The notes: a model not told the origin generated them from the letters alone. Counted from the first letter of the stretch, positions 51,152 to 60,890 are shown. The stretch is DNA of 64,000 nt from Trichodesmium sp002260545 (GCF_050016015.1 NZ_JBNHEQ010000195.1:1-64000); one strand, 5' to 3'. A program made the numbers and translations.

Positions 51152-53122
51152 ATGGACTTAGATGAAATTATTAAAAATGGTATTGAATACTACGGTCAAA
51201 AAAACTACGAACAAGCTATTGAATACTTTAACCAAATTATCAGTTTTAATCCTAACTATACTAAAGCATATCACTACCGAGCTTTAGTTCGGCGACGGCA
51301 AAGAGATGACCAAGGTGCTAGAGAAGACTTGAAGCAAGCATCCTTACTTTTGGGAGACCGAGAATACACTGCCATGTCTCAACAAATGCTGGAGTTAATT
51401 GGTCGCGATTATCAACACGAATCTCCCCCAATAGAGTATGATGATGATTGGTATTATCAGCAGGATAATTGGATTTTTTATGATGAAAATTGGTACAGTG
51501 ATTATGATGAATTGTCAGAAATATTTCCCGAATATTTTCCTCCCTCTTGGGAATATGAAACTGATATATTAGATGGATATGCTTGGGCAGGAGAAGAGTT
51601 AGAACGACTCGAAAGATGGCTCTGTAGAAAACTAGAACGTGCTTGTTATCTTCATAAAAAACGTGCAATAAATGCCGAATTTAATGAGAATAAATTACGG
51701 GAAAATAACTTACCATTATGTAATTCCCATGAAGAGATTGCTGCTGCTATAGGAATTAGTATTTCCGGATTACGTTGGTTAGTTTATTCACAAAAAAAAT
51801 ACCACTATACTAATTTTAAAATACCAAAAAAAACTGGTGGAGAACGAAACATATCTGCACCTATTCCTCAATTGAAAAAAGCACAAAACTGGATTCTAAA
51901 TAATATTTTAACCAAAATCAAACCACACGATGCTGCTCACGGATTCCGTACTCAATGTTCCATAGTTACGAATGCTCGACCACACTTAGGGAAAGAAGTT
52001 ATTATTAATATTGACTTAAAAGACTTTTTTCCTTCTATTTCATATAAACGAGTTAAAGGGCTTTTTAAATCTTTTGGATACTCAGAAACAGCATCAATAA
52101 TCTTTGGTTTAATTTGTACTGCACCAAAATTAAAAGAGATAGAATGGGAAGGAAAACCACATCAATTATTATCCTGGACAGAACGTTATTTACCCGTAAG
52201 TATTCACCTATTAGCATTCTGCACGAAATGCGGAATGCTGGGCAAAGAGCTTTTGTAAAGAATCAAGCAATTCTAAGATTAGCTGATGACCAACTTTATT
52301 CATAACTTTTAATTCTCTTTAGAGGCTAATTTATTCTTTGCTGATAGCTAATAGCTGACGGCTGAATGCTTACATTTACCCCAGGGTTCTCCCAGTAGTC
52401 CAGCTATTAGTAACCTTCTTTGTCGGAAGTTAGATAGCAGGTTAACTGAAATGGCTATAAAATATGGTTTTAATTATACTCGTTATGCTGATGACCTAAC
52501 TTTTTCTGGTTCTGGAGAGAGTCTCAAATATATTTCTCAGATTCTGAAAAACACGCGATTAATTGTCAGATTCCAAGACTTTGAAATTAACGAAAATAAA
52601 ACTATAATTATGCGGAAATCTCGGCGACAAGAAGTTACTGGAATTGTTGTCAATAGTGAGTTGAATATTTCTAGAGAAACTTTAAAACGCTTCCGCGCTA
52701 CTCTATATAATCTTGAGAAATACGGTTTAGAAAATCGACATTGGGGGAACTCTCAAGGTGGTGATATTATTGCCTCAATTGAAGGATTTGCTAATTTTGT
52801 ATGTATGATAAATCCTCAAAAAGGAGCTAAATTTCAACAGCAAGTAACTCGGATTAAAGAAAAATATAGACCTAAAAAAACACAAGACAGTCTCACTCCC
52901 CAACTCATAACTAAATCCGATATTATTGCTTTAATTAATGACGATATCAGAAAGTTGCATTGGAGTAATCGAGATAGGCGAATATATTTAAGGCAAGTTT
53001 ACGGGAAACAATCACTTCAACAATTTACAGAAGAACAATTGCTGAAAGTACAGCATCATTTAAAAAATCATTTAACAATCAGTATACAAACCCCAATACA
53101 AATTTTTTTTCCTGGAAATTAG
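51152..53122 (+). pseudogene. TPR-fused retron-type reverse transcriptase, split by a short element
   Basis: Residues ~5-65 form TPR repeats (AIEYFNQIISFNPNYTKAYH). Next come an acidic Tyr/Asp/Trp-rich linker (DDDWYYQQDNW and following), a helical region and an RT domain. RT landmarks are IPKKTGGERNISAP, HGFR, NARPH (the retron NAxxH motif, codons from 51971), INIDLKDFFPS (catalytic Asp), QGSPSSPAISNLLCRKLDSR, RYADD (YADD at 52484) and VTGIVVN (the retron VTG motif). A 178-bp element (52196-52373) with an 8-bp target duplication separates LP from QGSPSSP, so translation stops at 52258. Removing the element and one duplicate (186 bp) restores one frame of 594 residues. ATG 52451 could restart the catalytic half only. 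A T8 run near 53103 may hide a further 68-residue tail. No msr-msd RNA could be assigned. Confidence 0.88.
52188..52381. mobile_element. Family F MITE inserted in the reverse transcriptase, with 8-bp target duplication
   Basis: Element 52196-52373. Ends GTAAGTATTCA and TGAATGCTTAC are inverse with one mismatch in 11; flanking direct repeats ATTTACCC at 52188-52195 and 52374-52381. No coding capacity. The same terminal word (GTAAGCATTCAGC) occurs elsewhere, e.g. near 60559, and a GAATGCTTAC end near 31182. Precise excision would restore the host frame. Confidence 0.93.
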
Positions 53123-53126
53123 TCAT

Positions 53127-53321
53127 GTTGACAGGAGTCAGCTTTGTAGTTTTTTAGATGCTTTATCCCAAAAAAATACAGAGGTCGCTCGCTTGGGGTG
53201 GAGCAGACTACGGGAACAAAATTATCTTGAAGAAACTTATGAGAAATATATGCCTAAATACTTAACCTACCAAGAGTTACTAGAATTTCTAGAATACTTG
53301 AAATCTCAGCCAAGTCCATAA
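53127..53321 (+). other. Open frame directly after the RT, probable frameshifted RT tail
   Basis: A 64-codon frame in +1 relative to the RT, without a start codon, reading VDRSQLCSFLDALSQKNTEV, ARLGWSRLREQNYLEE, TYEKYMPKYLTYQELLEFLE. It has clear protein-like composition. Deleting one T from the T8 run at 53103-53110 joins it to the RT (…QIFFLEISHVDRSQ…). Either a sequence or polymerase-slippage error, or a natural frameshift. Confidence 0.6.
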
Positions 53322-53610
53322 TTCTTATTTGAGATATTGTCCAACTCAAGATAAAAGTTATCAAATAGATATCCCTCTATTTTTGAACCATGTTATAGTT
53401 ATGAAGTTACGCACAACTGTTAATAGGCAAAACAGCCTTGCAATCTGGGCGGTGGAGCGCCGTCCATGTCTTAATGATAACTCTTAATCGCCTGACCATC
53501 CGGTTTTCGGCGAATCACCAAAATACTAATATTGTTTGGTGGACATTTACGAAGGGGTAATCTGTTAGCAGGGGTGCGTTGCATTATATTACTTTACCCC
53601 ACTCAGCGCC

Positions 53611-53818
53611 AGTAGGGTGCGTTAGGCGCTAGCCGTAACGCACCACTATATAATTCAAAAATCACATAAGGAATTAATGATTAAGTAATCTGTGGGATGG
53701 GTTAAGCTTCCCTAAAAAATGGCGGGTTAAGCATTCATAAAAGATGGTGCGTTACGCTTTCCTTTCCTGCGGAATGCTTCGCAAACGAAATGCTGCGCAA
53801 ACGCTAACACACCCTACT
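53611..53818. repeat. Family H short element, first copy
   Basis: Left end AGTAGGGTGCGTTAG and right end CTAACACACCCTACT are inverse (14 of 15). Interior: CGTAACGCACCACTAT, AATCACATAAGGAATTAAT, GTGGGATGGGTTAAGCTTCC. No gene in 53322-54188 apart from the two elements. Confidence 0.85.
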
Positions 53819-53896
53819 GGACTCTGACTTGAAAATAATCAAGGTAATAAACCCGGTTTCTTGTTTCGCTGCGTAACTCTTATTCACCCTCAATTC

Positions 53897-54118
53897 AGTA
53901 GGGTGTGTTAGGCGCTAGCCGTAACGCACCACTATTAATATTAACTCAAAAATCACATAAGGAATTAATTATCAAGTAATCTGTGGGATGGGTTAAGCTT
54001 CCCTAAGAAATGGTGCGTTACGCTTTGCTCAGTGGATTAAAAGATGGTGCGTTACGCTTTCCTTTCCTGCGGAATGCTTCGCAAACGGAATGCTGCGCAA
54101 ACGCTAACACACCCTACT
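53897..54118. repeat. Family H short element, second copy
   Basis: Same ends (AGTAGGGTGTGTTAG / CTAACACACCCTACT, exact inverse) and almost the same interior as the copy 286 bp upstream; a direct duplication or two insertions. Truncated relatives with CGTAACGCACC occur at 12680-12745 and 55306-55375. Confidence 0.87.
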
Positions 54119-54188
54119 GGACTTCCCACAATTTTTAACTTGACAAATCTAATATATTCTATGAATAGTACCTAATTTAAAATTACTC

Positions 54189-55148
54189 ATGGCATACGAT
54201 CGCGAAAAACAAATAGCAATAGAATCTGCCCTAGCAGCAGCTAAACTCTGTGAACAGGTGCGTGGCAATATACCCCCCGCAATGGAAAAGGGCGACAAAA
54301 GTCCTGTAACTATTGCTGACTATGGCGCTCAGGCGTTGATTTGCAAAGTTTTAGCTGAGGTTTTTCCGGATGACCCAGTGGTGGGAGAAGAAGATGCAAC
54401 TGATTTACAGACTCCAGAAATGGCAGAAAACTTGACAAAAGTGACAAATTATGTAAAGGAACAAATTGCAGATGCTACCCCAGAACAGGTGGTACAGTGG
54501 ATTAACCAAGGTAACGGTAAAGTTGGACCTCGTTATTGGACGTTAGACCCCATTGATGGCACAAAAGGGTTCTTACGTCAAGACCAATATGCAGTAGCAT
54601 TAGCATTAGTGGAAGGAGGAGAAGTTAAGGTCGGGGTGTTAGCTTGTCCGGCGATGCCAGTAGAAAACAACAAACCAGGAATGCTATATGTAGCAGTGCG
54701 GGGTGAAGGGGCAGCAATGATGCCAATAGCAGGAGGCGAACTGACTCCAATTAAGGTTGTGCAGGCGGATGATACTGCTAATCTCCGGTTTGTTGAAAGT
54801 GTGGAAAGTTCCCACGGCGACCAAGATCGTCAGAATGCTGTAGCAAAAGCAGCAGGTATTACCGAGCCATCAGTTAGGGTAGACTCCCAAGCAAAATATG
54901 GTATTGTGGCATCTGGAAAAGCTGCTTTATATTTGCGTTTGCCCTCACCGAAGTCTCCAAACTACCGAGAAAATATTTGGGATCATGCTGCTGGAGCGAT
55001 CGTTGTTGAGGAAGCAGGAGGGCGCGTCACTGATCTAAATGGTAAACCTTTGAATTTTGCTGATGGCTCGAAAATGGTTGATAACCGGGGTGTGGTTGTG
55101 AGTAATGGGATAATTCATGACCAGGTTTTATCTGCTTTAAAAGAATAG
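54189..55148 (+). CDS. 3'(2'),5'-bisphosphate nucleotidase, CysQ/HAL2 type
   Basis: A 319-residue lithium-sensitive-type phosphatase of the inositol monophosphatase superfamily, removing the 3'-phosphate from PAP/PAPS formed in sulfur assimilation. The metal-binding motif is WTLDPIDGTKGFLRQDQYAV with upstream VVGEEDA; the second metal motif is NIWDHAAGAIVVEEAGGRVTD. Length and the KSPVTIADYGAQALI start match the eukaryote-like HAL2/SAL1 branch seen in cyanobacteria. ATG 54189. Preceded by two family H elements; no sulfur genes adjacent. Confidence 0.92.
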   Translation: MAYDREKQIAIESALAAAKLCEQVRGNIPPAMEKGDKSPVTIADYGAQALICKVLAEVFPDDPVVGEEDATDLQTPEMAENLTKVTNYVKEQIADATPEQVVQWINQGNGKVGPRYWTLDPIDGTKGFLRQDQYAVALALVEGGEVKVGVLACPAMPVENNKPGMLYVAVRGEGAAMMPIAGGELTPIKVVQADDTANLRFVESVESSHGDQDRQNAVAKAAGITEPSVRVDSQAKYGIVASGKAALYLRLPSPKSPNYRENIWDHAAGAIVVEEAGGRVTDLNGKPLNFADGSKMVDNRGVVVSNGIIHDQVLSALKE

Positions 55149-55399
55149 ACATCTGTATAATTCTAGTAGTGGACTGACACACCTTAAATGGTGCAATAGA
55201 TGTAGGTTGGGTTGAGGAACCGAAACCCAACAAAAATTTTGCTCCCCTACTCCCTTACTCCCCCACTCCCCTACTCCCTAATGCACTAAATTAGTTGTGT
55301 CGGTCCAGTAGGGTGCGTTAGGCGGCTAAAATTTAGACGGTGAAAGGTATTTAACAATCCGTCGTAACGCACCATTTAATATGTTTCGGTCTACTAAAA

Positions 55400-55989
55400 C
55401 TATGTTTCCCCAAAACTGACATCTTCATACAAATTATCAATGCTAGTACGAAAGTCAATGCTTGCTAGGTGAATTTCACTGCCTTGAGTGTAGGTATGTA
55501 ATACCCAAAGTCCCTCTGCATTACGACGGAAGCATTCCAAACGTTGGCGTTTTTGGTTAATTAAGACGTATTCTTGTAGAGTTTGTAATTGCTGATAGTT
55601 AGCAAATTTGTCACCCCGATCAAATGCTTCTGTGCTGTCAGATAAAACTTCCACTATTAAACAAGGATATTTTTTATGGTTTGTCAATGCTTGATCTCTC
55701 TGGCATCACAAGTTACCATGACATTGGGATAGTAGAATGTATTGGCAGTTTCTATATGAGCTTTCATGTCTGACATATAGACGCGACAACCACTGCCTCG
55801 CAGAAAATTTCTTAATGCTGAAGCTAGGTTGAGGGAAATTGTGACATGGGCATCACTAGCACCTGCCATTGCGTATACTTGTCCGTTAATGTATTCGTGT
55901 TTGACGGAACTTATTTCTTCTCCTGCTAGATATTCTTTAGGAGAAATGTTATTTGTATTTTGGTTAGCAATCATAATTTTCGAGATCAA
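55400..55989 (-). pseudogene. Uma2 family endonuclease gene with a frameshift
   Basis: The first part (from ATG 55989) reads NTNNISPKEYLAGEEISSVK, HEYINGQVYAMAGAS and YYPNVMVTCD, then runs out of frame to a TGA at 55684. The second part, in another frame, continues QRDQALTNHKKYPCLIVEVL, SDSTEAFDRGDKFANYQQL and WVLHTYTQGSEIHLAS to 55400. Together they make a normal ~190-residue Uma2 protein with PD..ExV nuclease residues. Adding one base (or removing two) near 55710, at TGTGATGCCAGAG, would repair it; the rest is undamaged, so the lesion is recent or a sequencing error. Confidence 0.85.
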
Positions 55990-56607
55990 GATATTATCAT
56001 ATAAGCGATAAAAAAGTTTTTGTTTGTAGTATTGCTCTAGCCCGAAGTATAGATATAGATATTGCTCAAACCCTACAAACTTTAATTATAAAAACTTAAA
56101 TTAAGTACAAATCTATATATAATAGAAAATCTAGTGTAGCAATCAGGAATGAGATGTGAAAAAAACTGTAGGGGTTTGGAAACCAAACCCCATTAGACTA
56201 CTCCAAAAATGACAAATAAAATCAATTATTATCCATAAATTATCAATTATTCTCTCCTGTTCCCTATTCCTTCTTCCTTCTTTTCTGGAGATGTCTATTA
56301 TGTTGGCTAGGGTTTGGAGACCAAACCCCTGCAATAAAATCTTACAACCTATTTAGGATTACTATAGTTGTAATAATTACATGAAAGGAAGGAAAATAAG
56401 AATAGAAAAACATGGTCATTTCAGTTATCAGTTAACAGTTAGCCTCTGATCGGAGGAACTCCGTTAACAGTTATCAGTACCTCTATGGAATAAGGATGCT
56501 TGAAATACGGAATATGCTCTTTTTTTTATCCCCTTAAAAGAGGAGGCTTTAGACCAGAATTTTTCGATAACAGCAATAATTTAACTTCTGAATTCTAAAT
56601 TCTGACT
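55990..56607. other. Intergenic repeats between Uma2 and FAD oxidoreductase genes
   Basis: Contains the inverted pair 'TGTAGGGGTTTGGAAACCAAACCCC' (about 56168) / 'GGTTTGGAGACCAAACCCC' (about 56311), family D-like ends, and at 56412-56560 the block TCAGTTATCAGTTAACAG ... TTGAAATACGGAAT ... CCTTAAAAGAGGAGGC. No gene. Confidence 0.6.
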
Positions 56608-57777
56608 TCACTTCACAATCATTTTCTCAACTGCTTCTGCTGTCGCCGGAGCTAACAACACTCCATTCCGATAATGACCAGTTGCTAACAACACATTTTT
56701 AAACCCTTCTAAATAACCAACTGCAGGAGCTGCTTGACCTTCTGGGCGAGGTCGCAAACCAGACCATTTCCTGAGAATAGTTGCATCTGCTAAACCCGGA
56801 CAAAAACTAATTGCTCTCGCCATCACCGTATCTAATAAATTGGAGTCAGCAACCACTTCACCAATATCGTTGGGGAATTCAACTGTTGCTCCCACCCAAT
56901 ATTCATTTTCTGTCACTGGTGCAATATTCACGTCATCCCCAGTTATAACTGGCTGAAAATCTGGGTTTCCTAAAGGTGCTGGCACTTGCAAATGTACGGC
57001 TTGACCTAATACAGGTACAATGGTAAATCTATTATCAACATTAGATTTGCGCTTCAGTTGCAGGGACTGTAGTTTACCTCCTTTTATTCCTTGCAAACAT
57101 GGTAATGAACCCAACCCCGCAGCAACAACTAACCAGTCAACATCTGCTAAAGCAGGAGCTTTTTTTGTTTCATCTAAACTTTTTATGTGTACTTGACGAC
57201 AACTAAATTCGTTTTTGGGATGGGAAATAGTTTTATATTGCGCAACAGTAACTCCAAAATGAAACTTGACACCATTTTGTTGAGCAGCTTCGACTAAAGC
57301 TAAAGTTAACTCAACAGGGTTAACTTGTAAATCTTGGGGAGAATAAATAGCTGCTGTAACTTCGGATGTTTGGAGTTGGGGGCAGCGATCGCTTACTCGT
57401 TCCACATCCCACATTTCTAATGGCAAACCGTCTGCTTCCCGAATATCTATTAATCTTTGCCATTTATCTAGATCGTCTCCAGGCAAACATAACTGTACAA
57501 TACCTTGACGGTTATGGGAAATAGGGCGATTGATTTTTGCTTCTAACTCAGGAATTAAACTGTGATAAGTTTCCACGCTCATGCGCCTCATTTTCCAAGG
57601 TCTACCTTTAGCTTTTTGACTAATAACTCCCATCAAAACACCTAAAGCAGCACCCGTAGATGCTTGAGCTGGCATTTGTTTATCTAAAACTGTAATTTTT
57701 AAACCTTCTATTTTGCTAAGTTGATAAGCGATCGCCGCTCCAACTATTCCACATCCAATAATTACTATATGACTCAT
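56608..57777 (-). CDS. FAD-dependent oxidoreductase (DAO / glycine oxidase-like)
   Basis: A 389-residue flavoenzyme. The dinucleotide-binding motif is at the N-terminus: IVIIGCGIVGAAIAYQLSKI, then VLDKQMPAQASTGAALGVLMG. The C-terminal GLRPRPEGQAAPAVGYLEGF and ATGHYRNGVLLAPATAEAVE are typical of the D-amino acid oxidase (DAO) superfamily, in particular the glycine oxidase/ThiO-like branch. It is not fused to ThiG, as the cyanobacterial thiazole enzyme often is, so the substrate is uncertain. ATG 57777 gives the exact family start. Solitary. Confidence 0.86.
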   Translation of the reverse strand: MSHIVIIGCGIVGAAIAYQLSKIEGLKITVLDKQMPAQASTGAALGVLMGVISQKAKGRPWKMRRMSVETYHSLIPELEAKINRPISHNRQGIVQLCLPGDDLDKWQRLIDIREADGLPLEMWDVERVSDRCPQLQTSEVTAAIYSPQDLQVNPVELTLALVEAAQQNGVKFHFGVTVAQYKTISHPKNEFSCRQVHIKSLDETKKAPALADVDWLVVAAGLGSLPCLQGIKGGKLQSLQLKRKSNVDNRFTIVPVLGQAVHLQVPAPLGNPDFQPVITGDDVNIAPVTENEYWVGATVEFPNDIGEVVADSNLLDTVMARAISFCPGLADATILRKWSGLRPRPEGQAAPAVGYLEGFKNVLLATGHYRNGVLLAPATAEAVEKMIVK

Positions 57778-58179
57778 TTTTTTTTCTAGGGAGTAGGTGT
57801 GATTTCAGTTATCAGTTATCAGTTATCAGTTATCAGTATCTCTGTTTGAAACATCGGGATTGAAATACGGAATCTTCTTTTTTTCTCATCTTATGACGTA
57901 ATACTAATTAACTAGATGTCACAAATAGTTTCGCTCCTTTAAATGTTAAATAATTGCCTGAAACTGTTGTATTATCAAACTTTTTAGCCGATAAAATTGA
58001 GTTTTATGACTTTTGACTTCTGTAAATCTGTAAAGATGAAAAAAATGGTAGGGGTTTGGTTTCCAAATCCCATTTTTGCTTAGGTTGAGAGACCAAACCC
58101 CTACAGTAAAATTTTACAACCTAATTATTAAGATTGCTATAGTTTTGACTTGAGCTGAAAGCTGAAAGCTTATAGCTAT
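57778..58179. other. Intergenic repeats between the FAD oxidoreductase gene and psbQ
   Basis: Contains TCAGTTATCAGTTATCAG at 57803 with the following TTGAAATACGGAATC block, the inverted pair TAGGGGTTTGGTTTCC / GAGACCAAACCCCTA (58050-58103) ending in family D-like AAGATTGCTATAG, and GCTGAAAGCTGAAAGCTTA. No gene. Confidence 0.6.
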
Positions 58180-58623
58180 TTAACTATCTTTTGGCACTAA
58201 GCCTAAGAAAGTATCAAAATCAGCTACTGCTTTTTTGTACTCACTCAGAGCTTGCTTTTTATCCCCTTCTGCTGCTGCTACATCAATGTCCTCTAAGTCT
58301 TCAAATACTTGTTTTGCTGCATCCAGCACAGGTGTTTTGTCTTTTGCCAATAGTAGACTTTGGGTCAGATAATTAGTCTTACTCCGCAAATCTCCCAATG
58401 GCCCGTGGATAAACGTATCTACATTTATCCATTCTTCCTGTTGAATTAGGCTTTCTAGTTCACTCATGCGATCGCGCAAAGCCACTATTCTGGCCGTATA
58501 TTGTTCAATTTTCTGTAATTGAGCATCTGAGTAGGTTGGCGGTGGAGTTGGAGAACTACAACTCGCCAAAAATGCTACTAATAGTGCCATTACCCATGCT
58601 ACTATCGACCGTTTGTTTAACAT
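58180..58623 (-). CDS. psbQ: Photosystem II lipoprotein PsbQ (CyanoQ)
   Basis: A 147-residue lumenal lipoprotein that binds PSII near CP47 and stabilises the oxygen-evolving complex. Signal sequence AWVMALLVAFLASC ends in the lipobox L-A-S-C, so the mature protein starts at a lipidated Cys followed by a Pro-rich linker (SSPTPPPTYS). The rest is the four-helix bundle with hallmark segments IVALRDRMSELESLIQQEEW and FIHGPLGDLRSKTNYL, ending FLGLVPKDS. Length and motifs fit cyanobacterial PsbQ. Monocistronic; ATG 58623. Confidence 0.93.
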   Translation of the reverse strand: MLNKRSIVAWVMALLVAFLASCSSPTPPPTYSDAQLQKIEQYTARIVALRDRMSELESLIQQEEWINVDTFIHGPLGDLRSKTNYLTQSLLLAKDKTPVLDAAKQVFEDLEDIDVAAAEGDKKQALSEYKKAVADFDTFLGLVPKDS

Positions 58624-59017
58624 AATCCTCTTTTATTTGTCAAGTCTAATCTTAGTATTCTATTCTTAGATTTAAGATGGAAATGACCATTTTGGCAATA
58701 GATAACTATATTTATAGAAGCCATTTGGTATCTTGGTAAAAGTAAGGGTTTTTGGCTCTTGAGTCAGGAGTCGTAGGGGCAATTCGCTCTTCGCCCCTAT
58801 AGAATTCAGGAGATCGAGAGTAGAATCTAGGCCCCTCTATTCACCATCTCGCCATCTCCCCCACTCCCCTACTCCCTTTTCATAGAGCCAAAATGGGTTC
58901 TATAAGACTGTGCATTTAGGGCACAGACATTGGTAAATTCTGTTAGCTGATTAGCTGAACATTTAGGCAGGAAAAACTTAGTGATAGACTACTTTTGACT
59001 TGCGCGTAGCACTATAC
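58624..59017. other. Spacer upstream of psbQ
   Basis: About 390 bp with 'GGAGTCGTAGGGGCAATTCG' words, CTCCCCTACTCCC tracts and a short AT-rich part adjacent to psbQ that should hold its promoter. No gene. Confidence 0.45.
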
Positions 59018-59812
59018 TTACTTATTTTGGTCAAAACTTTTAAACTGTTTTTCTACTACACCAGCTAAAGTCTCTCGTGGAAGGAAACGAGAAGTATTAA
59101 CAATTACTTGATTTAACAATCCTCCTGTAACAACATTAGATTGATTTTTTTCTAATGCCTGAAGAGCATCTCGTACTACCTCTTCTGCAGAGGTCAATTT
59201 TTCCATGGAAGTTTTTCCTCCAGACCCCGGAAATTCTGCTCTCTGGAAAAAATCTGATTCTGTAGGTCCAGGACAAAGGGCTAATATCTTCACTCCTGAA
59301 TCTTGATTTTCTGCCCACAAAGCCTCACTAAAACTTAAAACAAATGCCTTTGTTGCACCATAAACGGACATATAAGGCAAAGGTTGAAATCCACCAATTG
59401 AAGCAACATTAATAATTCCACCAGATTTGCGTTGTTGCATTCCTGGTAAAAATAAATGTGTTAATTCTACTAAAGCAGTAATATTTAATTGAATCATATT
59501 TACTTGCTTTTCTAGAAGTCTTCCAGCAAAATTTCCATAGTCACCAAAACCAGCATTATTAACTAATAAATCTATAGTTAATCCTTTCTGAGAAACTGCT
59601 TCAAATAGAGACTTTGTTGCTCCTGATGCTGTTAAATCTTGAACTATTACATCAGTCTGAATTTGATATTTACTCTGTAAAGTATTTGCTAATTTTTGTA
59701 GTTTATCTTCGGAACGAGCAACTAATACTAGATTGGTTTTTATTGCTGCTAATTCTTGAGCAAAAGTTTCACCTATTCCAGAGGAAGCGCCTGTAATTAA
59801 TGCAGTTTTCAT
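59018..59812 (-). CDS. Short-chain dehydrogenase/reductase (SDR)
   Basis: A 264-residue classical SDR. The cofactor motif TGASSGIGETFAQEL (TGxxxGxG), the NNAGFGDYG motif, Ser in NVASIGGF and the catalytic YGATK (Tyr-xxx-Lys) are all present, followed by LCPGPTESDFF. The residue R in VARSEDKL suggests NADP(H) preference. Substrate unknown; it is similar to DltE/YqjQ-type oxidoreductases (COG0300). An in-frame TTG at 59827 would add five residues; ATG 59812 gives the family start. Confidence 0.9.
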   Translation of the reverse strand: MKTALITGASSGIGETFAQELAAIKTNLVLVARSEDKLQKLANTLQSKYQIQTDVIVQDLTASGATKSLFEAVSQKGLTIDLLVNNAGFGDYGNFAGRLLEKQVNMIQLNITALVELTHLFLPGMQQRKSGGIINVASIGGFQPLPYMSVYGATKAFVLSFSEALWAENQDSGVKILALCPGPTESDFFQRAEFPGSGGKTSMEKLTSAEEVVRDALQALEKNQSNVVTGGLLNQVIVNTSRFLPRETLAGVVEKQFKSFDQNK

Positions 59813-60594
59813 TTGGCTTAAAATCAAATCAGATTTTTATATTTTTGTCAATTAATTATACTTCATCTGCAAAATATAGTAAAAATTAATGTAAAATTAC
59901 TATAGAAATCCTCCGATCGGTTGTGGTATTTTGGGAGTATTTAGGAGTCAGGAGTCAGGAGTCAGGAGTCATAATTTTCAAGTTTTTCAGCTCTTTTTAA
60001 TTATTAAAAAACTTATTACAACCAATTTAGGATTGCTATATTTTAGTTGACTTCTAATCATTTTTACTATGGCAAAATTAGAGGAGCTTTTCTTTCCTGG
60101 GGAATGCTGCCTCTTGCAGAGAAGCTACGGTTTTTCGTATAGGGAATGCTCCGCTTTCCATGTCGCGTAGCGTTTCCCCTGTCGCCGATATGAAAAACGC
60201 ACTTTGTGGGGAACGCTAAATGCCATATCAAATCGACCAAGAGAAGAAAAAAATGCCCTTTTAACCAATCCTTCTATTACAGAAGAGGTAATTAATAATT
60301 ATTAATTATTGAAAGGCAGTCTTAAAGGAAACAGATGCGTATATTAATCAGGCAGAGGTACAAATAAACTGAAAACAAATATTAGCTAACTATTAGTATA
60401 GCAGGAAATAGGGAAGAGGAAACTGTGTAAAAAAAAATCCTAGTATTAAGATTATTCGTCAGTATATTACCTGGTTTTTGTGATTATTTAATGTTCTTTT
60501 TACTTCTGTAGCATTACTAATTAACAATTAATCCATTCGGTTTAAAACCTCTATTTTTGTAAGCATTCAGCTATTAGTTATCAACTCTAATAAA
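59813..60594. other. Start of a 1.5-kb gene-free repeat region
   Basis: 59813-61331 has no gene. This part holds AGGAGTCAGGAGTCAGGAGTC (59941), a family D-like end (about 60010), GC-richer blocks with GGAATGCTCCGC and GTCGCCGATATG words (60080-60230) and (TAATTAT)n arms (60290-60310). Confidence 0.65.
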
Positions 60595-60717
60595 TATAGC
60601 AATTCTCAAGAAGCGTGAGGAACAAAATTCTAGGTTTTAGGGAACACTTAACTGGGAAATAAGGAATAGAAAAGAAATTAAAGATAGGTGTACCTCATAA
60701 GCTTGAGAAACGCTATA
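60595..60717 (-). repeat. Family E short element, inverted
   Basis: TATAGCAATTCTCAAGAAGC then GTGAGG at the left; CTCATAAGCTTGAGAAACGC then TATA at the right. Inverted relative to 36950-37123 and shorter because the heptamer array is reduced. Confidence 0.85.
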
Positions 60718-60774
60718 ATATCCCAATCTTAAGAATAACCTTTAAATGAAAATAGCATGTAATTTCAGTTTTTA

Positions 60775-60890
60775 TATAGCAATCCTAAATAGGTTTTGAC
60801 AAAGAAAAAAGTAGATAAAAAACTTAAAAGTCCTCCTTTTTCCCTAAAAGCGGGATAGTTTTTATACACAAATAAAATAGGATTGCTATA
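60775..60890. repeat. Family D short element
   Basis: Left end TATAGCAATCCTAAATAGG, right end AATAGGATTGCTATA; interior AAAAAGTAGATAAAAAACTT shared with 29152-29290. Confidence 0.8.

Noticed and set aside
52196..52373. Reading the RT interruption as a self-splicing intron because it begins GTAAGT
   Set aside because: Terminal inverted repeats and an 8-bp target duplication identify a transposable element; no intron core structure or conserved domain V is visible in 178 bp.
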